Origin: Pectobacterium versatile
Lineage (GTDB): Bacteria > Pseudomonadota > Gammaproteobacteria > Enterobacterales > Enterobacteriaceae
Direction of reading: 5' to 3'
DNA length: 64,000 nt
Assembly (NCBI RefSeq): GCF_020166435.1
Contig: NZ_JAINZP010000008.1
Span: 142,275 to 206,274, forward strand
The position numbers were made by a program, and so were the translations under genes. The notes under the pieces are model-generated. The model saw only the letters and a program-made list of their open reading frames with translations. It was not told the origin of the DNA and searched no databases. Below are positions 57,861 to 64,000 of the stretch, one piece after another (position 1 is the stretch's first letter; every line of letters starts with the position of its first letter).

Positions 57861-58973
57861 ATGACCGATAGCCAACAAAAGGGATCGTTCTGGGCGAAAA
57901 TCCATATCGACCTCCCGTTTCTTCTCTGCATCCTGGCTCTGCTGGGCTATAGCCTATTTGTCTTATGGAGCGCCAGCGGGCAGGACATCGGCATGATGGA
58001 ACGAAAAGTCGTTCAAATCGTGTTGGGGTTTACGGTGATGATCGTGATGGCGCAAATTCCCCCGCGCGTATACGAAGGCTGGGCCCCCTACCTCTACATC
58101 GTCTGCGTGATTTTGCTACTCATCGTGGATATTTTTGGGCAGATCAGTAAAGGCGCACAGCGCTGGCTGGATCTGGGCTTTATTCGCTTTCAGCCGTCAG
58201 AAATTGCCAAAATCGCCGTACCGCTGATGGTCGCGCGTTTTATCAACCGTGATATGTGCCCGCCGTCGTTAAAAAATACGGCAATCGCGCTGGTGCTGAT
58301 TTTTGTCCCTACGCTGCTGGTTGCTGCACAGCCCGACTTAGGTACCTCGATTCTGGTCGCGCTATCAGGGTTATTTGTGCTTTTCCTCGCAGGCATGAGC
58401 TGGCGGTTAATTGGCATCGCCGTCCTGCTACTCGCCGCTTTTATTCCTATACTCTGGTTTTTCCTGATGCATGACTATCAGCGCGCCAGGGTCATGATGC
58501 TGCTCGATCCAGAAAGCGACCCGCTCGGGGCCGGGTACCATATTATTCAGTCGAAAATTGCGATAGGCTCAGGTGGCCTGTCTGGGAAAGGCTGGCTGCA
58601 TGGCACACAGTCTCAGTTAGAGTTTCTGCCAGAGCGCCACACCGACTTTATCTTTGCCGTACTGTCGGAAGAGCTTGGGTTAATCGGCGTGTTGATTCTG
58701 CTCGCCATGTATCTGTTCATGATCATGCGCGGTCTGGTCATTGCCGCGAATGCGCAAACCTCGTTCGGCCGGGTCATGGTCGGCGGACTGATGTTGATTC
58801 TGTTTTTCTATGTGTTCGTCAATATCGGGATGGTCAGCGGTATACTTCCCGTCGTTGGCGTGCCGCTGCCGCTAGTCAGCTACGGTGGGTCGGCGCTGGT
58901 CGTCTTAATGGCGGGGTTCGGTATCGTCATGTCGATACATACTCACCGCAAACTGCTATCTAAGAATTTATAA
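57861..58973 (+). CDS. mrdB: Peptidoglycan glycosyltransferase RodA
   Basis: RodA is the SEDS-family polymerase that works with PBP2 in lateral-wall synthesis. The 370 residues have about ten membrane helices. Family motifs include [45 protein letters not shown] (with an Asp essential in SEDS enzymes) and [18 protein letters not shown]. The C-terminal [32 protein letters not shown] block is typical. Confidence 0.98.
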   Translation: MTDSQQKGSFWAKIHIDLPFLLCILALLGYSLFVLWSASGQDIGMMERKVVQIVLGFTVMIVMAQIPPRVYEGWAPYLYIVCVILLLIVDIFGQISKGAQRWLDLGFIRFQPSEIAKIAVPLMVARFINRDMCPPSLKNTAIALVLIFVPTLLVAAQPDLGTSILVALSGLFVLFLAGMSWRLIGIAVLLLAAFIPILWFFLMHDYQRARVMMLLDPESDPLGAGYHIIQSKIAIGSGGLSGKGWLHGTQSQLEFLPERHTDFIFAVLSEELGLIGVLILLAMYLFMIMRGLVIAANAQTSFGRVMVGGLMLILFFYVFVNIGMVSGILPVVGVPLPLVSYGGSALVVLMAGFGIVMSIHTHRKLLSKNL

Positions 58974-58986
58974 CACGAGGTGAGCA

Positions 58987-60108
58987 ATGCGTAAGGATTG
59001 GCTTTGGGTCGGCGTAGCAACTCTGGCGCTTGCGGCCTGTACCACAACGGAACAGCGGCAGCCTACGCCGCCTGTGACTCAGGTTTACAGCGGACCGACG
59101 GAAGAAATCGGTGGCGCAGAACCGCGTTATGAACCCTACAACCAGGGCACGCTGCAAGACTACAGCATCAAAGGCAAGAGCTATAAGGTTGTCAAAAATC
59201 CGCAAAATTTTAGCGAGACAGGCTTAGCGGCATGGTATGGCGAAGAAGCCAGCGGCAACCGCACGTCAATCGGCGAAACGTTTGACCCTAATGCAATAAC
59301 CGCTGCCCACCCGACACTGCCTCTGCCAAGCTATGTCCGCGTGACCAACCTGAGTAACGGTCGCCGTCTGGTGGTACGTGTGAACGATCGCGGGCCGTAT
59401 ACGCCGGGCAGAATTATCGATCTGTCGAAGGCCGCAGGCGATCGGCTGAACATCTCGAACAATACCAAAGTAAAAGTGGACTTCATCAACGTCGCGCCAG
59501 ACGGCACGCTCTCCGGTCCCGGAACCGTGGGCACCACCGTCGCCAAGCAAAGCTTCGCCCTGCCGGAACGCCCGAGCTTCGGCGCCAGCGGGCTGGGTAC
59601 ACCGATGATGGAAACGACGTCACCCACGCCCAACAGCGCCGTACGCCCGATCAGTAATAGCAGCCTGAGCACACCAACAGAAGATGCTCAGCCGCAGAGC
59701 AGCACACCATCACACAGCGGCGGTTTTTTGGGTGCGCCTTCCGCTCTGCGTGCTGGCGTGGTTGAATCCAGCGTGACGCCAGCGGTAGCGCCATCATCAT
59801 CCGCTGCGCCAATGAATGTCGCGCCAGCAGCGGCTGCGGTTACTGCTCCTGTGGCTGCAACGCCTTCCGCCACGGGTCGCTATGTGGTTCAGGTCGGTGC
59901 ACTGAGCGATCAGCAGCGCGCGCAAACCTGGCAGCGCAGCCTGAGCGAACGCTTCCGCGTGGCCGGGAAAGTCACGGCGAGCGGCGGCCTGTATCGTATT
60001 CAACTGGGGCCATTCCAGAATCGTCAGCAAGCCGCTGAACTTCAACAACGTTTGTCAGTCGAAGCTCAGCAGCAGTCGTTTATTACCGCCGCACCCAGCA
60101 CCCTCTAG
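58987..60108 (+). CDS. rlpA: Rare lipoprotein A, septal peptidoglycan-binding protein
   Basis: RlpA is an outer-membrane lipoprotein that binds denuded glycans; the Pseudomonas protein is a lytic transglycosylase. The 373 residues show a lipobox LAAC with Cys18, the double-psi beta-barrel (about 78-165; GLAAWYGEEASGNRTSIGETFDP, VRVNDRGPYTPGRIIDLSKAA), a long Pro/Ser/Ala-rich linker (about 185-295) and a C-terminal SPOR domain (about 297-370; GRYVVQVGALSDQQRAQTWQ). The SPOR domain targets division sites. It is 13 bp after mrdB. Confidence 0.96.
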   Translation: MRKDWLWVGVATLALAACTTTEQRQPTPPVTQVYSGPTEEIGGAEPRYEPYNQGTLQDYSIKGKSYKVVKNPQNFSETGLAAWYGEEASGNRTSIGETFDPNAITAAHPTLPLPSYVRVTNLSNGRRLVVRVNDRGPYTPGRIIDLSKAAGDRLNISNNTKVKVDFINVAPDGTLSGPGTVGTTVAKQSFALPERPSFGASGLGTPMMETTSPTPNSAVRPISNSSLSTPTEDAQPQSSTPSHSGGFLGAPSALRAGVVESSVTPAVAPSSSAAPMNVAPAAAAVTAPVAATPSATGRYVVQVGALSDQQRAQTWQRSLSERFRVAGKVTASGGLYRIQLGPFQNRQQAAELQQRLSVEAQQQSFITAAPSTL

Positions 60109-60137
60109 TAACGGATAATCGGCAGACTCACGCAGCG

Positions 60138-60174
60138 AAAAAGGCGGCTATGGCATTGAACATACCGCCCTTTT
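60138..60174 (+). terminator. Hairpin after rlpA
   Basis: GGCGG (60143-60147) pairs with CCGCC (60165-60169), extended by a CTATG/CATA inner stem and by flanking A and T runs. It is a likely terminator between rlpA and dacA. Confidence 0.7.
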
Positions 60175-60274
60175 GCAAAATCACGTAACGTAATGTCTGA
60201 TGCCTGCCTATTTCCCATCTGCTATAGTGTGGCTCGTTTTTTAACTCATACCCACGGATGTTGTTGTTCCAATC

Positions 60275-61486
60275 ATGAATACTGTAAACACGTCTCGTTT
60301 TACTAAACGTACTGCGCTTGGCGCACTGCTCGCCATTAGCGCCTCTTCCTTTGCCTATGCCGAAGATATCAATCTTAAAACGATGATCCCCGGCGTCCCG
60401 CAAATCGATGCTGAATCCTACATCCTGATTGATTACAACTCTGGGAAAGTGTTGGCGGAAATGAATGCCGACACGCGCCGCGATCCGGCCAGCTTAACGA
60501 AAATGATGACCAGCTACGTGATTGGTCAGGCCATTAAATCAGGAAAAATCAGCCCGAATGACATCGTTACCGTCGGTAAAGATGCCTGGGCAACCGGCAA
60601 CCCGACTTTCCAGGGTTCTTCCCTGATGTTCCTGAAGCCGGGCGACCGCGTTCCTGTCTCCCAGTTAAACCGCGGCATTATCCTGCAATCCGGTAACGAT
60701 GCCTGCGTCGCCATGGCCGACTACGTTGCTGGCAGTCAGGATGCCTTTGTTAACCTGATGAACGGTTACGTGAAAGCGCTGGGACTGAAAAATACCAATT
60801 TTGAAACCGTGCACGGTCTTGATGCACCGGGCCAGTTCAGTTCGGCACGCGATATGGCCCTGATCGGTCAAGCGCTAATCCGTGATGTGCCAGAAGAGTA
60901 CGCGACCTACAAAGAGAAAGAGTTCACGTTCAACAATATTCGCCAGCCTAACCGTAACGGTTTGCTGTGGGATTCCAGCCTGAATGTTGACGGCATCAAA
61001 ACGGGCCATACGTCATCAGCTGGCTTTAATCTGGTCGCCTCGGCAACAGAAGGCCAGATGCGCCTGATTTCTGCGGTACTAGGTGGACGTAATGCCAAAG
61101 GTCGCGAATCAGAAAGTAAGAAACTGCTGACCTGGGGCTTCCGCTTCTTTGAAACCGTCGCGCCATTGAAAGCAGGCAAAGAATTCGCTTCTGAGCCCGT
61201 CTGGTTTGGCGACAGCGACCGCGTTGCGCTGGGCGTTGAGAAAGATGCCTACCTGACCATTCCGCGCGGCCGTATGAAAGATCTGAAAGCCAGCTATGTT
61301 CTGGACAACACGGAACTGCATGCGCCGTTAGCCAAAAATCAGGTTGTGGGTTCCATCAACTTCCAACTGGATGGCAAAACCATCGATCAGCGCCCGCTGG
61401 TCGTCATGAACGAAGTGAAAGAAGGCGGAATCTTTGGCCGCATGATCGATTACATCAAACTGATGTTCCATCACTGGTTCGGCTAA
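60275..61486 (+). CDS. dacA: D-alanyl-D-alanine carboxypeptidase (PBP5)
   Basis: DacA trims the terminal D-Ala from peptidoglycan pentapeptides and helps keep cell shape. The 403-residue precursor has a signal peptide (about 1-29, cleaved at AYA-ED). Active-site motifs are SLTK (Ser73, Lys76 of the precursor), SGN in [14 protein letters not shown] near 139, and KTG in [14 protein letters not shown] near 243. The C-terminal amphipathic helix ([16 protein letters not shown]) anchors it to the inner membrane. Confidence 0.98.
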   Translation: MNTVNTSRFTKRTALGALLAISASSFAYAEDINLKTMIPGVPQIDAESYILIDYNSGKVLAEMNADTRRDPASLTKMMTSYVIGQAIKSGKISPNDIVTVGKDAWATGNPTFQGSSLMFLKPGDRVPVSQLNRGIILQSGNDACVAMADYVAGSQDAFVNLMNGYVKALGLKNTNFETVHGLDAPGQFSSARDMALIGQALIRDVPEEYATYKEKEFTFNNIRQPNRNGLLWDSSLNVDGIKTGHTSSAGFNLVASATEGQMRLISAVLGGRNAKGRESESKKLLTWGFRFFETVAPLKAGKEFASEPVWFGDSDRVALGVEKDAYLTIPRGRMKDLKASYVLDNTELHAPLAKNQVVGSINFQLDGKTIDQRPLVVMNEVKEGGIFGRMIDYIKLMFHHWFG

Positions 61487-61530
61487 GTCCCCTTGTATGG
61501 GGCCAAAATGCCCCCATATAGATACCATCC

Positions 61531-61565
61531 ATAACTCCCGCACAACGCGGGAGTTATATTTTTTA
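61531..61565 (+). terminator. Intrinsic terminator after dacA
   Basis: A perfect 11-bp stem ATAACTCCCGC/GCGGGAGTTAT with a 5-nt loop is followed by ATTTTTTA. Confidence 0.92.
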
Positions 61566-61621
61566 GTATACTGTACTGATGTCAGTGCTAATGCAGATGT
61601 ATTACCCTCTCTGGAGCGCAA

Positions 61622-61885
61622 ATGAAAACCAAATTAAACGAACTGCTTGAATTCCCCTGTGTTTTTACCTACAAAGTCATGGGCGAGGCAAAACCAGAGT
61701 TAGTCGATCTGGTCGTTGAAGTGGTACAGCGTCATGCGCCAGGCGACTACACGCCGCAGATCAAACCCAGCAGCAAAGGGAATTATCACTCGGTTTCCAT
61801 CACCATCACGGCGACTCACATTGAGCAGGTGGAAACGCTGTACGAAGAACTGGGCAACATAGACATCGTGCGCATGGTTCTGTAA
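61622..61885 (+). CDS. ybeD: YbeD/DUF493 family protein
   Basis: This 87-residue ACT-like cytosolic protein is almost identical to E. coli YbeD ([23 protein letters not shown], ending in [11 protein letters not shown]). The fold resembles allosteric regulatory domains. No function is established; its fixed place before lipB suggests a link to lipoate metabolism. Confidence 0.96.
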   Translation: MKTKLNELLEFPCVFTYKVMGEAKPELVDLVVEVVQRHAPGDYTPQIKPSSKGNYHSVSITITATHIEQVETLYEELGNIDIVRMVL

Positions 61886-62065
61886 GGCATATAGTTCTGT
61901 AAGCATCGAGCTGTAAGAAGAACGGGCGGGAAAATTGGCAAGTGCGGCATGGTTTTATACTACATAATTTTATGCTGCATAGTTTTGCACAGCATACTTG
62001 TGCATAGGACTGTTCGCTGACGCTTCCCGCCGTTATAATCTCCCCCACCTTTCCTTAACCTGAAG

Positions 62066-62749
62066 ATGACACACTTGCTACAGGATAAGATCATCGTACG
62101 CCAATTTGACGTACAGCCGTATGAACCCGTCTCTCTGGCGATGCATAATTTCACCGACCGACGTGATGATAAAACCCCCGATGAAATCTGGCTGGTTCAG
62201 CATCCTCGCGTATTCACACAAGGTCAGGCGGGCAAAGCCGAACATGTCCTCATGCCAGGCGACATTCCCGTGATTCAGAGCGACAGAGGCGGCCAGGTGA
62301 CCTACCACGGCCCCGGTCAGCAGGTTATGTACGTATTGATTGATCTGAAGCGTCGCAAGCTCGGCGTTCGTCAGCTCGTCACCGCAATTGAAAATACCGT
62401 GATTGGCACGCTGGCACACTTCGAAATCGAAGCCCATGCCCGTCCTGATGCACCCGGCGTCTATGTGGGCGCGCGTAAAATCTGCTCGTTAGGGCTGCGT
62501 ATTCGTAAAGGCTGCTCTTTCCACGGGCTGGCGCTCAATATTGCCATGGATCTCTCCCCTTTCCTGCGTATCAACCCGTGTGGTTACGCCGGTATGGAGA
62601 TGACGCAACTCAGCGATCTGGTGCCGGGCGTCACGCTGGATGACACCGCCCCCGTGCTGGTGAATACCTTTTTGCAGTTAGTCGGCTATTCCGCACCCGA
62701 ATTTGTCCCGTGGAATCTGGACGTTCAGGGTGAGCCGCTTCATAGCTAA
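62066..62749 (+). CDS. lipB: Lipoyl(octanoyl)transferase
   Basis: LipB moves the octanoyl group from acyl-carrier protein to lipoyl domains of enzymes such as the 2-oxoglutarate dehydrogenase E2. The 227-residue protein starts [22 protein letters not shown]. It has the family signature [23 protein letters not shown] (near 75-97), the catalytic Lys in [24 protein letters not shown] (near 137), and the nucleophilic Cys in [14 protein letters not shown] (near 172). Confidence 0.97.
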   Translation: MTHLLQDKIIVRQFDVQPYEPVSLAMHNFTDRRDDKTPDEIWLVQHPRVFTQGQAGKAEHVLMPGDIPVIQSDRGGQVTYHGPGQQVMYVLIDLKRRKLGVRQLVTAIENTVIGTLAHFEIEAHARPDAPGVYVGARKICSLGLRIRKGCSFHGLALNIAMDLSPFLRINPCGYAGMEMTQLSDLVPGVTLDDTAPVLVNTFLQLVGYSAPEFVPWNLDVQGEPLHS

Positions 62750-62976
62750 TGCATTTCATCCTGTTAATGAAAATCAGTCAGTTAGACGATCGTTTTTTGA
62801 TAAATTACATTTTATTCACATAATTTCTTCATTTTGATCGCGCAAGGGCTGATTGTGGTTAGGCAAGATGATATAATTTTTGTAGTTTTTTAAAAAAAAG
62901 TTTAACTAAAAACATAATCCTTTGAATTTGAATTACAAATTTAAAGAAACGATTCAGAACTGGAACTTACGCAAAC

Positions 62977-63942
62977 ATGAGTAAACCGATTCAGATCGAA
63001 CGCGGCGTCAAATACCGCGATGCCGATAAGATGGCGCTAATCCCGGTACGTACTGTCGTCACCGAACGCCAAGAGCTTCTGCGCAAACCTGAATGGATGA
63101 AGATTAAACTTCCGGCGGATTCAAGCCGTATTCAGGGAATCAAAGCAGCCATGCGCAAAAACGGGCTGCACTCAGTTTGCGAAGAAGCGTCCTGTCCGAA
63201 TCTGGCGGAGTGTTTCAACCACGGTACCGCCACCTTCATGATTTTGGGTGCCATTTGTACCCGTCGCTGCCCGTTCTGTGACGTTGCCCACGGCCGACCG
63301 CTTACGCCGGATGCCAATGAGCCTGAGAAACTGGCACAGACCATCCATGACATGGGCTTACGCTATGTCGTGATCACCTCCGTTGACCGTGATGATCTGC
63401 GCGACGGCGGTGCCCAGCACTTTGCAGACTGCATTAGCGCTATTCGCCGCAAAAACCCGACTATCCGCATCGAAACGCTGGTGCCAGACTTCCGTGGCCG
63501 TATGGATCGCGCGTTAGAGATCTTGACCGCCACGCCGCCAGATGTGTTCAACCACAATCTGGAAAACGTACCGCGTGTTTACCGTCAGGTCCGTCCTGGT
63601 GCGAACTATGAGTGGTCACTGAAGCTGCTGGAAAACTTCAAGAGCGCACATCCAGATATCCCAACCAAATCTGGCCTGATGGTTGGATTGGGGGAAACTA
63701 ATGCTGAAATCGTGGAAGTGATGCGTGACCTGCGTCGCCACGGTGTGACGATGCTGACGCTGGGACAATATTTACAGCCGAGCCGTCATCACCTACCGGT
63801 GCAGCGCTACGTCAGCCCGGATGAGTTCGATGAGATGAAGGCTGAAGCGATGGCGATGGGCTTTACCCACGCTGCCTGCGGTCCATTTGTTCGCTCGTCC
63901 TACCATGCCGACCTACAGGCAAAGGGCATCGAAGTAAAATAA
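62977..63942 (+). CDS. lipA: Lipoyl synthase
   Basis: LipA is a radical-SAM enzyme that inserts two sulfurs into protein-bound octanoate. It has 321 residues. The auxiliary [4Fe-4S] cluster, consumed as sulfur donor, is bound by [12 protein letters not shown] (near 68-79) and Ser in the C-terminal FVRSSYHAD. The radical-SAM cluster is in [15 protein letters not shown] (near 94-108). GLMVGLGET and [16 protein letters not shown] are also typical. The E. coli LysR-type ybeF between lipB and lipA is absent, leaving a 227-bp AT-rich spacer that should hold the lipA promoter. Confidence 0.98.
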   Translation: MSKPIQIERGVKYRDADKMALIPVRTVVTERQELLRKPEWMKIKLPADSSRIQGIKAAMRKNGLHSVCEEASCPNLAECFNHGTATFMILGAICTRRCPFCDVAHGRPLTPDANEPEKLAQTIHDMGLRYVVITSVDRDDLRDGGAQHFADCISAIRRKNPTIRIETLVPDFRGRMDRALEILTATPPDVFNHNLENVPRVYRQVRPGANYEWSLKLLENFKSAHPDIPTKSGLMVGLGETNAEIVEVMRDLRRHGVTMLTLGQYLQPSRHHLPVQRYVSPDEFDEMKAEAMAMGFTHAACGPFVRSSYHADLQAKGIEVK

Positions 63943-64000
63943 GCGCTCATACATATTTACACATTTTCTGTGTGGAATAAAAAACGGACGGCTATTGCCG

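Overview
The window is chromosomal DNA from a soft-rot enterobacterium, most likely Pectobacterium. Gene order follows the Escherichia coli K-12 stretch from sucA to lipA almost gene for gene. The differences from E. coli are ones I associate with Pectobacterium: an N-acetylglucosamine permease without a IIA domain, no nagD, an intact pcp next to the 5-oxoprolinase genes, a lost kdp locus, and ERIC/MITE-like intergenic repeats. The genus call rests on recalled protein similarity and synteny; no search was run.

Layout. 1-5.6 kb: start of sucA, sdhCDAB and the divergent gltA (TCA cycle and succinate:quinone oxidoreductase). 5.7-6.8 kb: an AT-rich pair of unknown genes. 6.9-14.1 kb: a leftward block of nei, pcp, pxpA, pxpC, pxpB, ybgI, phrB and a DUF523-DUF1722 protein, mixing DNA repair with pyroglutamate recycling. 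14.5-17.9 kb: a three-gene binding-protein ABC importer with a double-length permease. 18.1-18.8 kb: ybfA and the decayed end of kdpE, marking a kdp deletion. 18.9-27.7 kb: a half-size DMT transporter, pgm-seqA, ybfF, ybfE, a chemoreceptor, fldA and fur. 27.7-34.7 kb: glnS and the nagE/nagBAC amino-sugar regulon. 34.9-37.4 kb: asnB and a six-tRNA array (Met, Leu, Gln, Gln, Met, Gln). 37.5-45.5 kb: an exported protein of unknown function, ubiF, miaB, ybeZ, ybeY, ybeX (corC) and lnt. 46-49.3 kb: the gltIJKL glutamate/aspartate importer with a candidate sigma54/NtrC control region and an SroC-like structured spacer. 49.3-64 kb: ybeL, leuS, lptE, holA, nadD, rsfS, rlmH, mrdA, mrdB, rlpA, dacA, ybeD, lipB and lipA (envelope growth, ribosome silencing and lipoylation).

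How the genes work together. sdh, gltA and sucA carry central carbon flux, and lipB/lipA supply the lipoyl cofactor needed by the 2-oxoglutarate dehydrogenase complex. Pcp releases 5-oxoproline from peptides and PxpABC opens it to glutamate. NagE imports GlcNAc as GlcNAc-6-P, NagA and NagB convert it to fructose-6-P, and NagC represses. mrdA, mrdB, rlpA and dacA build and trim the rod-shaped wall.

Novelty. Most of the window is conserved core genome. I found no clear undescribed multi-gene system. The best candidates are the unknown gene pair at 5.7-6.8 kb, the gltI control region with its NtrC dyads downstream of the sigma54 element, the three-hairpin sdhB-sucA spacer, the kdp deletion scar and two dispersed repeat families.
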